Of a DNA stretch of 64,000 nucleotides, positions 20,253 to 31,797 are shown piece by piece. A model generated the notes under the pieces. The model had not been told where the DNA came from and made no database searches. It saw nothing but the letters and a program-made list of their open reading frames with translations. Source of the stretch: Magicicada septendecula (taxonomy: Eukaryota; Arthropoda; Insecta; Hemiptera; Cicadidae); the NCBI GenBank assembly GCA_034769895.1, contig CM068367.1:127150927-127214926 (forward strand), read 5' to 3'. The translations under genes were made by a program, and so were the position numbers. Positions within the stretch are counted from its first letter, which is position 1; the number at the start of each line of letters is the position of its first letter.

Positions 20253-21625
20253 TTGCATCCCCTATTCTAGTGCTGCATCTGACATTATTGTTCCTTCTTT
20301 TTGGTTGCTTAGGGAATCATCATTTATTTGTGTTTCTATTTCATTTATTTTCTCGCTTTCTTTCTGCATCTCATTTTAAAAAGTTCCTGTGTCACTTGGC
20401 CACATTACACTGTCTTTATTCCTACTCTTTAGTTTTTGGTACAGTATGTTCATGTAGGATAGAATTCTATGGAAAAAAGATAGTCAGAACATAAAATTTT
20501 TGTTCTAAAGAACCCTTCTGTGACCACTTGCTTCATTAACTGCGAGTTTGTTTGTACAGCTGTTTTCAGGAACTTCGAAACATTCTTCCAACTTATATCG
20601 GTTTTCGTACACAACGTTAACTATACGAATGTTGTAATTCCATCTTGTTATAGAAACTCTGGGTAACCTGGCTTACATTACTTCCTCCAAAACATCCGTT
20701 CGTAGAGATGAGTGTGAAGAAAGTCCTGGAATATCGGACAGATTTGAGAAAAAACTTTAACTTTGTTGTTTACACTTGTTGCTTTTTCTAATATCAAATT
20801 CAGTTGACAAGTGTAACAGTGTACTAAATATGCGAGCAGATACACTTATCTAATTTTTGTCTGCACACCTCCAATAGAACCATAAGTTGGTTCTATTAGC
20901 GCCATCATAAGTCTCAGCTATTAACGTTTCCTGTGATGTGTGCAGAAGAGGATTGATGTTGTCCATTATGCACTTTGCTAAGGTTTCTGCACATTTACCT
21001 TCAGGACTGAGAAATGTTTGTCCCATCGGTTGTCTAATCACATTTGATTGTCACACATTCAGAAGCTTGTATCTCCTTTTCTATTTCTTCCCTGCGGACA
21101 CTTAGGTAAAATGATAAACAAAACCTAATAATTCGACACTACAATATTTGCCTAAATTATTCGTGAAGCTATTAACAAAATACACACACTCAAAACCTAA
21201 ACCCTAAACAAGTGGCTGCACTGAATTATTCACACCAGAGAAAGTCTAAACACTTAAAAAGAGGAAATCTCACATTGTCAGTAGTCTGCGATTAGTTGTA
21301 TGGAGTGAGTCACGCCACTTTCTGCTCAACAAGGCGCGATAGGAAATGTGCCAATTGCCAGTGGAAATACCGCCTATAAGCTTACAGGTTCATTCAACGT
21401 TGGACAGAGTGGGGGATGGAGAAATGGGCGCGACTGCCTTAGCGCCGTGTGATGCATGCTGTTCCAAAAACATTTCTGCTATTACCTAACACGAAAAAAT
21501 TTTCTCGTCTAAAGTATTAAAGAAAGATATAATGACTTTCTATGAGTAGTGATAATGGACTGTTTAGTGATATGATTTAAACTGGGGGGCGCACGCCTTA
21601 GCGCCCTAAGAACGAGCCGCCCCTG
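20253..21625 (-). mobile_element. Second copy of the 16033-18093 hAT, left part missing
   Basis: From CATCCCCTATTCTAGTGCTG to the right end GAGCCGCCCCTG at 21625 it parallels the first copy over the subterminal and terminal parts. The left end and transposase C-terminus are absent, cut at the junction with the Penelope fragment. It retains a transposase piece the first copy lacks (20850-21041, minus). A candidate 8-bp target site after the right end (GTTTATAA) has no partner on the left. Confidence 0.8.
20850..21041 (-). pseudogene. hAT transposase, DUF4371-type middle fragment
   Basis: The reverse frame encodes PEGKCAETLAKCIMDNINPL and then TLIAETYDGANRTN. The second motif matches the conserved (I/L)..Q.YDGA.NM box of the DUF4371 hAT transposases, which precedes the catalytic core. 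It is flanked on both sides by stops and is only about 60 codons long. Confidence 0.7.
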
Positions 21626-21641
21626 GTTTATAACCTAAAAT

Positions 21642-22590
21642 ATGGAAAGTGTATGTAATAATGGAACTGTGGAAAGTAGTGTTATTAAAGAGAATAAAGG
21701 GAAAAACACAAGATTAGTAAAGATGAATGGAAAAAATGTTGTTAAAAGACTTCGAAACAGTGGCGAAGGTTATGTGAGTGACAAAACAAATATGTACATT
21801 CCAGCTAAAAGAATGGGTGAAGGATGTGACTGTGCAGTGAAAAACGAGCTAGCAAATGTTAAGCAGTGTAGTTATCATACTCTTTCATCTGTTGATAAAG
21901 AAAACTGTTTTATAGATTCTATAAAATAGGTGACTACAAACTTACAGAATGCATGTTTGTTTGGTTTAATAAAACAGAGTGCATGTAAGAGAGGTTACAC
22001 AAATAAAAGAAAGACTGAAAATGAATCTAAAAGAAAAGTAACTTATTCTTATTATTTAAGAAATGGAGGTGGTGAAGACATCACTCTCAGAAATAGCAGG
22101 GTGAAAAACTCATTTACAATAACAGACATGGAGAGTAAGAACTTCAAAAACCTAAAAACTCTACTGAACTTAGTGGTTAAAGAAAAAATGTGAAGATGGC
22201 AAAATGGAAATCCCTTTTAGAAAAATAACAACGTTGATGGTTACTAAAAACAATCCTGGCTATGTTATGTTTAAGTTTTCATATTCGGACATTGAAACTT
22301 GGACTATTGTGTGAGTTTATAAAAAGGAGCCTGGACAGCCTAAGAAAACCCAGGCAAAGCATGTGCCGTCTGTAGACATACTAAAGAGTTTGATGGAAAA
22401 CTTGAGTACATTTGATAAATCAATCACCTTAAACACAAGGATTTGGTTAGCCTACTCCCATATATACAAGCTGTTCATGATAAACTTTTTCTGGACTTGA
22501 AACAAAAAAGACCAGTGAAAATGCACATGAACATGAAGAAAATAATGAACATAATTGAAGTGTTGAAAGAGAATTAAAAAAAGCTGACAT
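21642..22590 (+). pseudogene. Relic of an unnamed arthropod TE-associated protein
   Basis: Reading frames at 21642-21929 and 21930-22193 continue in one another across a stop. Visible motifs are VVKRLRNSGEGYVSDKTN, YIPAKRMGEGCDC, and later a RKVTYSYYLRNGG-like block. Downstream, after more stops, come YVMFKFSYSDIETW, KTQAKHVPSVDILKSLMENL and KDLVSLLPYIQAVHDKLFLD. From memory this order resembles the start and end of a multicopy arthropod protein family of unknown function (RxR.SG..Y.S..GK..PAK.M..GC, then a C-terminal K..DL..LLP.I...H..FF); I cannot name it. The middle is missing. It is clearly dead. Confidence 0.5.
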
Positions 22591-22902
22591 TAATGTAAAC
22601 TGAACATTTACATTTATTTTTGTATATGTCTAATTCATTTTCTTATGTATTTGAATAATTTTCAACTGTTAGCTATAATATTTTTTTAATTTTGGTAATT
22701 TTCTAAGTTTTACTGAAAGGTAACACATAGATACACATGAAAAGTTTTATTAAAATTAAGAATTATATGTGTTTAATGTAAGATTTAATAAAACCTTAAT
22801 TATATTAAAAAGTTGTTTTTGTGGTATAGCCCTTTCTCTCACTAGGAGCCTCAATTATTTTATTATTATTGTTATTACTGTTCATTTGTATTCAATATAA
22901 AA
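22591..22902. other. AT-rich spacer
   Basis: No gene seen. It includes TTAATAAAACC near 22786, a possible poly(A) signal of the relic upstream, and an ATT repeat near 22855-22875. Confidence 0.4.
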
Positions 22903-24008
22903 ATATCGATATGGAGAACCATACATGACTTCCATGTTCTAAGATTTATATTTAAAATCATTTACGAAATAAAATGTTTCCATAGAAACTACTTCTTTCC
23001 ACTTATTGCTTCAGCCTTAACCACAGTACTGTGGTCACTAACGTATAGCACCACACGTTATCGCACTCAATTTTTACTGATGATGGCAGTCCACGGCACT
23101 GCTGAAACGTCTAGTTTTGCAGAAAACATTGGACTATGGCCAAACAGCCCGGGAAGGAATTTTTACTTTGTTGCCGATAACATAGTACACATAAAAATTA
23201 TCCCCTCCCCGTTCAACTATAATTTTCATTTATAGAAAATTACCCCCACCCCGTTCAACTAGCCTCTTCATTTATAGATATTTCATCTATGTTTCTACAG
23301 TGGATTATTAAGATCTTCTTATCAGGATACTTTATTTATCAAAATTAAGTATTTTACTCTTGTTACAACAAAAAATGTTTCAGGTAAACTGCCCTTTCCC
23401 TGTAACCAATCTTCACCAAAATCAATAGACCTTGAGTCTTCTACAACTCAGGTACATGTGTAAAAAATTATTTGATTCTGTTTGAATTTACGCCAGTTAT
23501 CGTTCATCATGAAAAAATTTCTCTTGTTACAACATAAAATGTTGCAGGTAAACTACCCCTTTCCCTTAATCGATCTTCACCAAATTCAACAGGCCTTGAG
23601 TTCTCTGTAATTTAGGGAAGTATGCAAAAAATTATTTGATTATGTTTGAATTTACGGCAGTTATCGTTCGTCATAGAAAAAATTAACCTTGTTATCACAT
23701 AAAATGTTGCAGGTAAACTACCCCTATCTCTTAACTGATCTTCACCAAAATCAATAGGTCTTGAGTTCTCTACAATTCAGGGATGCATGCAAAACATTAT
23801 TTGATTCTGTTTGAATGTGCGGCAGTTATCGTTCGTCATAGAAACAATTACTCTTGTTAAAACATTGAAGGTGGCAGGTAAACTACACCGTTCCCTTAAC
23901 CGATCTTCACCAAAATCAACAGACCTTGAGTACTTACAACTTAAGGAATCTATGCAAAAAAATATTTGATTCTCTTTGAATATGCGGCAGTTATTATTTG
24001 TCATAAAA
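22903..24008 (+). repeat. Composite repeat unit (head, decayed hammerhead, 4-monomer array)
   Basis: Head from 22903. The hammerhead core (CTGATGA 23077-23083, GAAAC 23104-23108, GTC) is present, but stem II ends in GCT and both parts of helix I carry mismatches, so it is likely weakened. Array landmarks follow near 23405, 23572, 23738 and 23902. The last monomer runs into a new head start at 24009. Confidence 0.75.
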
Positions 24009-26193
24009 ATAAAAATATCGATATGGAGAACCATACATGACTTCCATGTTCTAAGATTTATATTTAAAAACATTTATGAAATGAAATGATTCCATAGAAA
24101 CTACTTCTTTCCACCACCACGTTCAACTAGCCTCTTCATTTATAGATATTTCATGTAAATTTCTACAGTGGATTATTAAGATCTTATGACGATAATTTAT
24201 TTATCAAAATTAATTACTTTACTCTGTTACAACAAAAAATGTTTCTGGTAAACTACCCTTTGCCCGTAACCGATTTCACCTAAATCAACAGGCATTGAGT
24301 CCTCTACAACTCAGGCACATATGTAAAAAATTATTTGATTCTGTTTGAATTTACGGCAGTTATCGTTCTTCATGGAAAAATTACTCATGTTACAACATAA
24401 AATGTTATAGGTAAACTACCCCTTTCCCTTAACCGATCTTCACCAAAATCAACAGGCCTTCAGTCTTTTATAATTGATGAACGTATGCAAAACAATATTT
24501 GATTTTGTTTGAATATGTGGCAGTTATCGTTCGTCAAAGAAAAAATTACCATTGTTTAAACATAAAATGTTGCAGGTAAACTACCCCTTTCCCTTAACCG
24601 ATCTTCACCAAAACCAACAGGTCTTGACAACTCTACAGTTCAGGGCTGTATCCAAAACATTATTTGATTCTGTTTGAATTTGCGGTTATCGTTTGCCATA
24701 AAAAAAATTACCCTTGGTAAAAAAAACGTTGCAGTTAAACTACCCCTTTCCCTTAACCGATCTTCACCAAAAACAATAGGTCTTGAGAACTCTACAATTC
24801 AGGACTGTATGCAAAACATTATTTGATTCTGTTTGAATTTCCGGCTGTTATCGTTTGCCATAGAAAAAAAATTACCCTTGATTTTAAAAAAATGTTGCCG
24901 GTAAACTACCCCTTTCCCTTAACCGATCTTCACCAAAAACAATAGGTCTTGAGTACTCTACAAATAAGGGCTGTATGCAAAAAATTATTTGATTCTGTTT
25001 GAATTTGTGGCAGTTATCGTTTTCCATAGAAAAAAAACACACACATTTCGAGAAATGACTTTTTTTCATGTTTTGAGTGTAGTACAATCAGAATCTGCAT
25101 TAATCTCGAACACGATTCTTTTTGCCATTACCATATTTCCATTTCCTTAAGGAACGTTGAAGTAATTACCGTTTTAAAACATAAAACGTTGCAGGTAAAC
25201 TACCCTTTTCTCTTAACCGATCTTCACCAAAATCGACAGGCCTTGAGTACTCTATAATTCAGGAAGGTGTGCAAATACGTATTTGATTCTGTTTGAGTTT
25301 ACGGCAGTTATCGTTCGTCGTAGAAAAAATTACCCTTGTTAAAACATAAAACATTGCACCTAAACTACCCCTTTCCCTTAACCGATCTTCACCAAAAACG
25401 ATAGGTCTTGAGAACTCTACAATTCAGGGCTGTATGCAAAATATTATATGATTTTGTTTGAACTTGCGGCTGTTATCGTTTGCCATACAAAATACCCTTG
25501 ATAGAACAAAAAACGTGGCAGGTAAACTATCCCTTTCCCTTAAACGATCTTCACCAAAAACAATAGGGCTTTAGTACTCAAGAAATCAGGGCTGTATGCA
25601 AAAACGCATTTGATTCTGTTTGAATTTGCGGCCCTTATCGTTTGCCATAGAAAATACCCTTTTAAAACATAAAACGTTGCTGGTAAACTACCCCTTTCCT
25701 TTAACCGATCTTCACCAAAAACAAAAGGTCTTGAGAACTCTACAATTCAGGGCAGTATGCAAAACATTATTTGATTATGTTTGAATTTGCGGCTGTTATC
25801 GTTTGCCAAAAAAATACCCTTGTTAAAACATAAAACGTTGCAGGTAAACTATCCCTTTCCCTTAACCGATCTTTACCAAAATCAACAGATCTTGAGAACT
25901 CTACAATTCAGGGCTGTATGCAAAACATTATTTGATTCTGTTTGAATTTGCGGCTGTTATCGTTTGCCAAACAAACAAAATTACCATTGATAAAAAAAAC
26001 TGTTGCAGGTAAACTACCCCTTTCCCTCAACCGATCTTCACCAAAAACAATAGGTCTTGAGTACTCTACAAATAAGGGCTGTATTCCAAAAATTATTTGA
26101 TTCTGATTGAAGTTGCGGCTGCTATCGTTTGCCATAGAAAAAAATTACCCTTGTTAAAACAAAAAACGTTGCAGGTAAACTACCCGTTTTCCT
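24009..26193 (+). repeat. Composite repeat unit with a long array of about 12 monomers
   Basis: A shortened head (24009-24180, hammerhead segment deleted) precedes monomers with landmarks near 24270, 24435, 24600, 24759, 24925, 25219, 25384, 25546, 25707, 25868 and 26033. A tail with the ACTTCCAT-type palindrome interrupts it near 25040-25165. The array is cut at 26196 by the PIF/Harbinger element. Confidence 0.85.
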
Positions 26194-26437
26194 TAAAGCC
26201 GCGTACACACTAGCCAACGAATGACTTTCAATGTATTGGGGCGAACATTGGTCGCCAACGCATTGGCGTTTGGCCTCTCATCCTCATCAAACCAAGGGGT
26301 TGGGGCCAAGGGATTCGGCCATGTGGAATCGCAGTTGGCTCTAAAAACTCGTCGATGTTGCTACCATTTTTGTTATTATAAATTGATACGTATTATTATA
26401 AAGTGGCGTTTTAATTACAATTTAACTGGCCGATATT

Positions 26438-26815
26438 ATGAGGGAAGAAGAGGATATATCAGTCGTCGCATGTGCAGCATTTATTTTACTGCAAGAAGCT
26501 GATTAGAAAAAGAAGAAAAAACGACGCTGGTGGATGACCTCTCTTTTCAAAAGTAGGGAGCAGTGTGGTGGGACAAAATTAATGTCTGACCTTAAAGCTG
26601 AATTGGAATATGGGCTATTTCACAAATTTTTCCGAATGAAAGCTACAGATTTCCAATTTTTATCGAATTGTGTAGGCCCCAAAATTTCCAAAGATGACAC
26701 CTCTTTTAGGAGAACTGTACAACATAATGCAAACTTATTTTTAAGCACAAAGAAGCATATTTATTTATGTATTATTAAAAAAGAAAGAAGAAGAAGCAAC
26801 TGTACACATTTGTAG
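26438..26815 (+). pseudogene. PIF/Harbinger transposase, N-terminal fragment
   Basis: The frame opens MREEEDISVVACAAFILLQE, meets an in-frame stop near 26504, and continues with KKKKKRRWW, then LMSDLKAELEYGLFHKFFRM and FLSNCVGPKISKDDTSFR. This is the family's N-terminal pattern: a run of basic residues with RRWW, then L...L...F..YFRM....F..LL..V.P.I.K.DT..R. It ends before the helix-turn-helix and DDE catalytic region. The sequence just downstream is interrupted by the LTR element at 26855, and beyond it (38396 on) the expected catalytic part is not found, so a deletion also occurred. Confidence 0.85.
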
Positions 26816-26854
26816 TAAAATGTAAGTTTTTAATTTTAGAAAATTGAGCATCCT

Positions 26855-28017
26855 TGTAACAGTACATACGTCCGTGTAGGAATTTGTCGGTACAGGCAAA
26901 ATTAATTTATTGTGATTTAATGTATTAAAAGTGGTGAGGTTAAAATTTCCCAAATATATCATGCTACGCAGTTTGCCAGAGCAACTCGACTTCAAGGTCA
27001 CTGGCCTACGTGACATACAACACATATTCAGACAAAGCAAGAATTGAACCATACGAAAACGTCATAATAAATATGATAAACGTAACAACTGAGACGTAAG
27101 ACAATGCCGTGAACAAAAGGTTGATGACGAGTAATCCCTTCCACCTGCTGAATTTACAACATAATATCTGCCCCAGTCATCAACCTACATTCAGTGCAGT
27201 AGCACGCTACAAAATTCGCTGGCCAATTATTGCCAGCCAAAGTGTTTCAAACAGTACAAAAATGTAATTGAAAGGTAGTAAGTACCATTAACTAACCAGA
27301 AAAGTAAAAATGTAAAGTAAATTCAGTGCAGTGAAGGAACAGACTTAATGGTAAAGTTCGCCGACCACCTGCTGGAAATGGAGACCGTCTGAGGAGAAAC
27401 TGCGACGTCCAATTCAGGAAAGTTCAAAATTTATAACCATATCAATTTTATGATCTGAGCTCAAAAAATTCTAAATCAAAATATGTACCACTAATTAATG
27501 TATGGGAAGAGAGAGAGTGTGTGTGCGTGTGAGAGAATGCCGGCATCTACAAGTTATACAATGAAGCATTGGTTTGTGTTGTAATATAATCTGATACGTA
27601 GTAAATAAAATCAATGATAACTGCAGTTTAATAAAAAATACTCTTGTTATAAATTAAATACAGGAGATACAAGAAATGAATAATTAAAATTGATGTGTAG
27701 TTAGTTGGACGGAAGTACATAACTGCCATTTTGTTTTGTGTGTATACGATTCCATTTTGGTTTTTGTAAATTCTAACGATTGAAATTCAGAAATATTAAA
27801 CCACAAGTTTTGTTGAACCTAAATGTTGTTAGACTTATTATTTCGAACGCCCAAACTGTTTCTGTGCTCGCTTAATAACGTATCCTGGCCCTTAGTGAGA
27901 AAAGTAATGGTGGCCACAAAGCCACGTGTGCATACCGGATGTGTATCTTGAGTTACAAGGTAAGTACAAATAAAAATATTATTAATAAAAAAGAAAAAAT
28001 TTGGAATGGTAGTAACA
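26855..28017 (+). repeat. 5' LTR of the outer LTR element
   Basis: It starts TGTAACAGTACATACG and ends GGTAGTAACA; 1163 bp, against 1160 bp for its partner at 37232-38391. By eye the two differ at roughly 25 positions (about 2%). A strong splice-donor word AAGGTAAGT lies 57 nt before the LTR end (27958-27966). It is preceded by TCCT (26851-26854), which recurs after the 3' LTR (38392-38395): a 4-bp target duplication. Confidence 0.93.
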
Positions 28018-28018
28018 A

Positions 28019-28037
28019 TGGCGACCGAACTAGGGAC
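28019..28037 (+). promoter_or_regulatory. Primer-binding-site candidate, outer element
   Basis: TGGCGACCGAACTAGGGAC begins 1 nt after the 5' LTR. The first 8 nt and a later GGGAC block resemble the 3' end of an arginine tRNA, but the middle does not fit my memory of one. The position is right; the tRNA identity is tentative. Confidence 0.45.
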
Positions 28038-28185
28038 TTTATATAAAGTTCTATTTATATAAAATAAGCCAGCAAACAGAAGCAGAGTGGGTGTCGAATT
28101 AATATATAACATAACACGTGAGTAAGAGGTTATAGTGATTGTTAGGTTATGTTGTTGGTAGGTTAGAGATATATAAAGCAACAAT

Positions 28186-28749
28186 TTGAAACAAAAGATA
28201 TTTCAACAAAATTTTTTTCTTAAAATGGCAGACAATAATGAAAGTGTCAGTTTGAATGACACAGAAACAGAATCTATGATAATGACTGGAGTGATTGCAA
28301 AATCAACACCGACAATTAGTAAGGTGTCATTAGACGATTTATTCCAATTGATGAAAGTTCAAGGTAACGAGTTAAATGCCAAATTCAATGCACAAAGTGC
28401 AAAGTTTGATAATTTTGACGAGAAATTTAATAAACTCGATGAAAAATTTAATGAACAAAATATAAAATTTGATGAAGTGAAAAACGAAATTAAGAGACAA
28501 ACATGTTATTTTAATAAACAATTTGACGAAATGAATAAAAGGTTAGATGAGAAATTAAGTCAAATAAGGAATAAGAAGGTAAGTAGCAGTGACAATATGA
28601 CGAAAAATAAGGAAGAAAGAATTAATAACAAGGTGAGTAATAATGATGATTTCAATAATGGGTTCACAAGTGATAACAGTGATATAATTAAAAGTATGGT
28701 GTTAGAAAATAATGGTGTGAATATTGAGAGTACTGATGAAATTTTGTAG
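28186..28749 (+). CDS. Gag-like coiled-coil protein, outer element
   Basis: An ORF of 187 codons (a better start may be the later ATG near 28225, MADNNESVSLND). After a Ser/Thr-rich leader comes KVSLDDLFQLMKVQGNELNA and then heptad-like repeats of the form KFDxxxEKFNxL, a clear coiled coil, followed by an Asn/Asp-rich tail. The layout matches the N-terminal half of the Gag of the Gypsy elements further right (a (W/L)xDLM+FL motif followed by repeated EQFKEQNK). No capsid domain and no zinc knuckle are seen. It is a cytoplasmic assembly-type protein at best; the function is inferred. Confidence 0.6.
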   Translation: MKQKIFQQNFFLKMADNNESVSLNDTETESMIMTGVIAKSTPTISKVSLDDLFQLMKVQGNELNAKFNAQSAKFDNFDEKFNKLDEKFNEQNIKFDEVKNEIKRQTCYFNKQFDEMNKRLDEKLSQIRNKKVSSSDNMTKNKEERINNKVSNNDDFNNGFTSDNSDIIKSMVLENNGVNIESTDEIL

Positions 28750-28866
28750 TAGAATATAATGATGGAATGTTAGTGTGTGTTGATGAGTCAGAGAGAAAGT
28801 GGAGAAAGAATATACAGGTAGAGGGGTTGCAGGGGGTAAATTTTTCCCGTAATGTAGTAGTCGGGG

Positions 28867-29450
28867 GTGAAGAAAAGGCTTCACGGGCGTATTTGGAAGA
28901 CACATGGTCTACAGATAGCCGTCCCTGGATTTTTTGTGCACCTGATAGGTGGCGCAGCAATAAGGGTTGTAGTGTCCCCTTTTGTGTATCATGAGTTCAT
29001 TGGAAAAGCCCAGATGAGTCATGATAACGTTGTGTTACCCTTGGCGTGGTATGAAATAGGTCAGTGGGGTTGTGAGAGGTATTGTGATGAGAGAGAGAGA
29101 AAGAGAGAGATAGAGATTTTTAAGGTGAATAGAAATTATGAAGAATTTGTAGAAAAGTTAGGTGGAGAGAGAAGTGATAATAATAGCAAGTACTTACCTT
29201 GTATTGAAACTGAGGTACTAGGAGATGATGTTGATAACAATGAATTATTAATTTACCTGATTATGACAAATTATACTAAGGGCGACAGGACCATACTCTA
29301 TGGTGACACGTTATATGACAAAATAATAAGGAATAATTCTAATGATATTGTGGAAGGGTATACAAAATTAAATAAGTATTATATTGATTGTAATAATATC
29401 ATATATTCAATAATAAATAAATGTGTAGACCTAAGATTAGATTATTATAT
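28867..29450 (+). pseudogene. Second ORF of the outer element, split by the inner LTR element
   Basis: The unknown product contains WGCERYCDERERKREIEIFK, a KGDRTILYGDTLYDK segment and CVDLRLDYY. The same order (WCYDERNLDREWCVDRETEL, then KGDLTERHYVDLVHDYCDK) occurs in the inner element's 31798-32244 ORF. The inner element inserted at its codon for Tyr-Tyr. With the duplicated ATAT discounted, the frame continues in register from 36174 to a stop at 36220-36222, so the ORF was open (about 210 codons from this start) when it was hit. No known domain is recognised. Confidence 0.6.
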
Positions 29451-30602
29451 TGTAATGGGCCGAATTGGGAGGGAATTTTATTTTATTGAATTTTTGAGAA
29501 TTATAGAAAATGTTTGTAAATTTAATTTCCATCTGGGATCAGGCCACGTGTTGAATTGAAACAGTGTTATAACAAAGGAACGATACGTCTCAACAGTTGT
29601 GCGATCAGTACGGAAGAATGCACCCAGCATCAGTTCCTAGAATTTTGCGAGTGTGTAGAAGTACGCCCGATCGCACCCGACAAGCAGGTACGCGGACCGA
29701 CGCCGGTTTTGTGAAACGCAAAGATGGCTAAGAGACAAAATTTCCGAGCACATGTACCAAGTTGACGGATGTGAGTCCTAAGTCCAACCCTTTTCGTGAC
29801 GTCAGCCAGTGCTGAACGAATATTGTCCATGAACCAGCACACAATCAACTGCATGAGTTAAATAGGACACAACTGTGGCGACGAAACACAAGGCTTTGTT
29901 TTCCACCTAGAAAGATGCAATCGAGTCAGCGGTGAACGCTAAGCCGCTTTTGGCAGTCCGATACAGACCGTACCTGCAGGTACAGAGCCAGGTGGGCTCT
30001 TCTCAAAATTTTGTAATTTACCAGTAAAAAAGTGAATTACCAGTTTAAAACAATGTGACAGTAGCGAGATCATTCAGTATTGAACATCTACATTTATTTT
30101 TCGGACACACGAAACAGAAAACGCGAAATAGTGAGCTCAAGCGAAAACCACGTTGCCGGCCGGGAGTATTTCACAACATGTTTAAGGGTTTTGGCCGTAA
30201 TTAAAATGATCAGGGGAGGGTTTATTGAAATAAATTGAGTGAATGAGAGAATGGCAGACTGGGCTGTGTTTTTATGTCCTAGAATAAGGTAAGATATCTA
30301 TCATGTTAAAAATTTCTAACGATGTACTTCAAAAGTTAAAAAACCATGTGGAGAGAGTAATATTTTTTTATATTTTATACACGGAAGAGATGTTTAGTAA
30401 TCGCAAAATAAAACCCATTATCTGTTAAATGATATACGTTGTTAAACAAAGTCATTTCAAAAACCTTATTTCATTTGCTGTACTGTCGAGTTCGCCGTAA
30501 GAACGGGGTTCGTCCACTTAGAGATCAAGCCAGATCAAGAATAGGTTAAGGTAAGTGGAAGTTGCAATCAAATTCACTAATAAAAGTATTTAAAACATTA
30601 CA
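29451..30602 (+). repeat. 5' LTR of the inner element
   Basis: It starts TGTAATGGGCCGAATTGG and ends AAAACATTACA, giving 6-bp inverted ends TGTAAT/ATTACA. About two dozen differences from the 3' LTR are visible. A splice-donor word AAGGTAAGT occurs 51 nt before the end (30549-30557). Short frames inside it, including one on the minus strand repeated in the other LTR, are not treated as genes. Confidence 0.95.
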
Positions 30603-30604
30603 AT

Positions 30605-30622
30605 TGGTGCCGTGACCAGGAT
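30605..30622 (+). promoter_or_regulatory. Primer-binding site, tRNA-His type
   Basis: TGGTGCCGTGACCAGGAT starts 2 nt after the LTR. From memory it is complementary to the 3' end of eukaryotic histidine tRNA (ending in CACGGCACCA) over its full length. This is the expected place for minus-strand priming. Confidence 0.75.
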
Positions 30623-30828
30623 GTAATATAATAAAAGTTATATTACGCCGGCCTATATTTTGACAGTACAGAGAATGAAGTATGGTTATGAAGCAAAATT
30701 TTATTATGTAAAATTACGTAATTATGGTATAAGGTTTATTTTATGTATGTTGTGGTATAATGTTTTGAAAGGAGATTAATCATTTGTAGTTATCACGTAA
30801 GTAAAAATAACTTATAAATCAATTAAAA

Positions 30829-31638
30829 ATGTCTGAGAACACAGAAAAAAGCGGTGTAATAGATTCAGTTATGAATGAGAGTGGCCTTGGTTCGATGAAC
30901 CCGTCACCAAGTGTGAGCGAAGTCAGTCAGTCAATGCCAACAGCTGATTTGAGCGCGCAATCAGTAACTAACGCTGACCTAACCGGGTCAATTATAATCG
31001 ATCACGCAGAAGCACAATCTACTCCGGTATTGATCAAAACAAGTAAAACAAAAGAAAAAGAATTGTCATTACATGACCTATTTGATTTTATGAAAGTCAA
31101 TTTCAATAAACAAAATAATTACTTTAATAAACGTTTTGATGCTAATGATATCAAATTTGACATTCAGAATAACAAGTTTAACGAATTAAATAAACGTTTT
31201 GATGCAACTGACGAAAAATTTGAAAGTCGTTTTAATTCTAATGACGAAAAGTTCGATACCAAATTTGACCAATTAAGTTTGACCTTAAAGAACAGAATAA
31301 AATGCGAACAGCAGAATATTAAAAATGATATTAATTTTAAAGAAATTAAAGAACAGAATATTCAGTTTCAGCAGAGTATAAGTGTGAAATTTGATGAATT
31401 AGAAAATGATATATAAGAAAAGAATAAACGTTTAGAAAATACCAATGTAATAATAAAAAATAGTTTGAATAAATTAGAACAGAGTAAGAGTAATACAAAA
31501 GAAAATTATAATGATACGTGTAAAAATGTGGTACTAGATAATAAGTTAACAAACGATGATGATGATGTCGAAAATAATAAAAATAATATTGAGAATAGTA
31601 ATGTAATTGAAGAGGTGTATCAGAGAGTGATACATTGA
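30829..31638 (+). pseudogene. Gag-like coiled-coil protein, inner element, with one stop
   Basis: The frame opens at MSENTEKSGVIDSV, a Ser-rich leader, then KELSLHDLFDFMKVNFNKQN (the same motif as the outer element's KVSLDDLFQLMK). It continues into about ten heptad-type repeats such as NKRFDANDIKFD and DEKFDTKFDQL. A TAA at 31414-31416 interrupts it, but the frame then stays open in register (KNKRLENTN...) to about 31638, so it was probably one protein of about 269 codons. No capsid or CCHC motif is seen. The stop may be a recent lesion or a readthrough stop. Confidence 0.6.
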
Positions 31639-31797
31639 AAATAAATAGTGAGAATACTGATGAAGTTGTGGAATGTAATAATGAAATGTTAATGTGTGTT
31701 TATGAGTCAGAGAGAAAGTGGAAAGATAGTATAGTGGTAGAATGGGGGGCAGAGGGTAAATTTTCCCTATATTTATGATGAACCAGGGTGTTCACAA

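Noticed and set aside
28867-29559. 230-codon frame reading into the inner LTR
   Set aside because: Its last 36 codons come from the inner LTR. The natural reading of the ORF resumes at 36174, so the annotated part stops at 29450.
29630-29854. 74-codon minus-strand frame repeated at 35197-35421
   Set aside because: It lies inside the LTRs and is repeated because the LTRs are. No recognisable motif.
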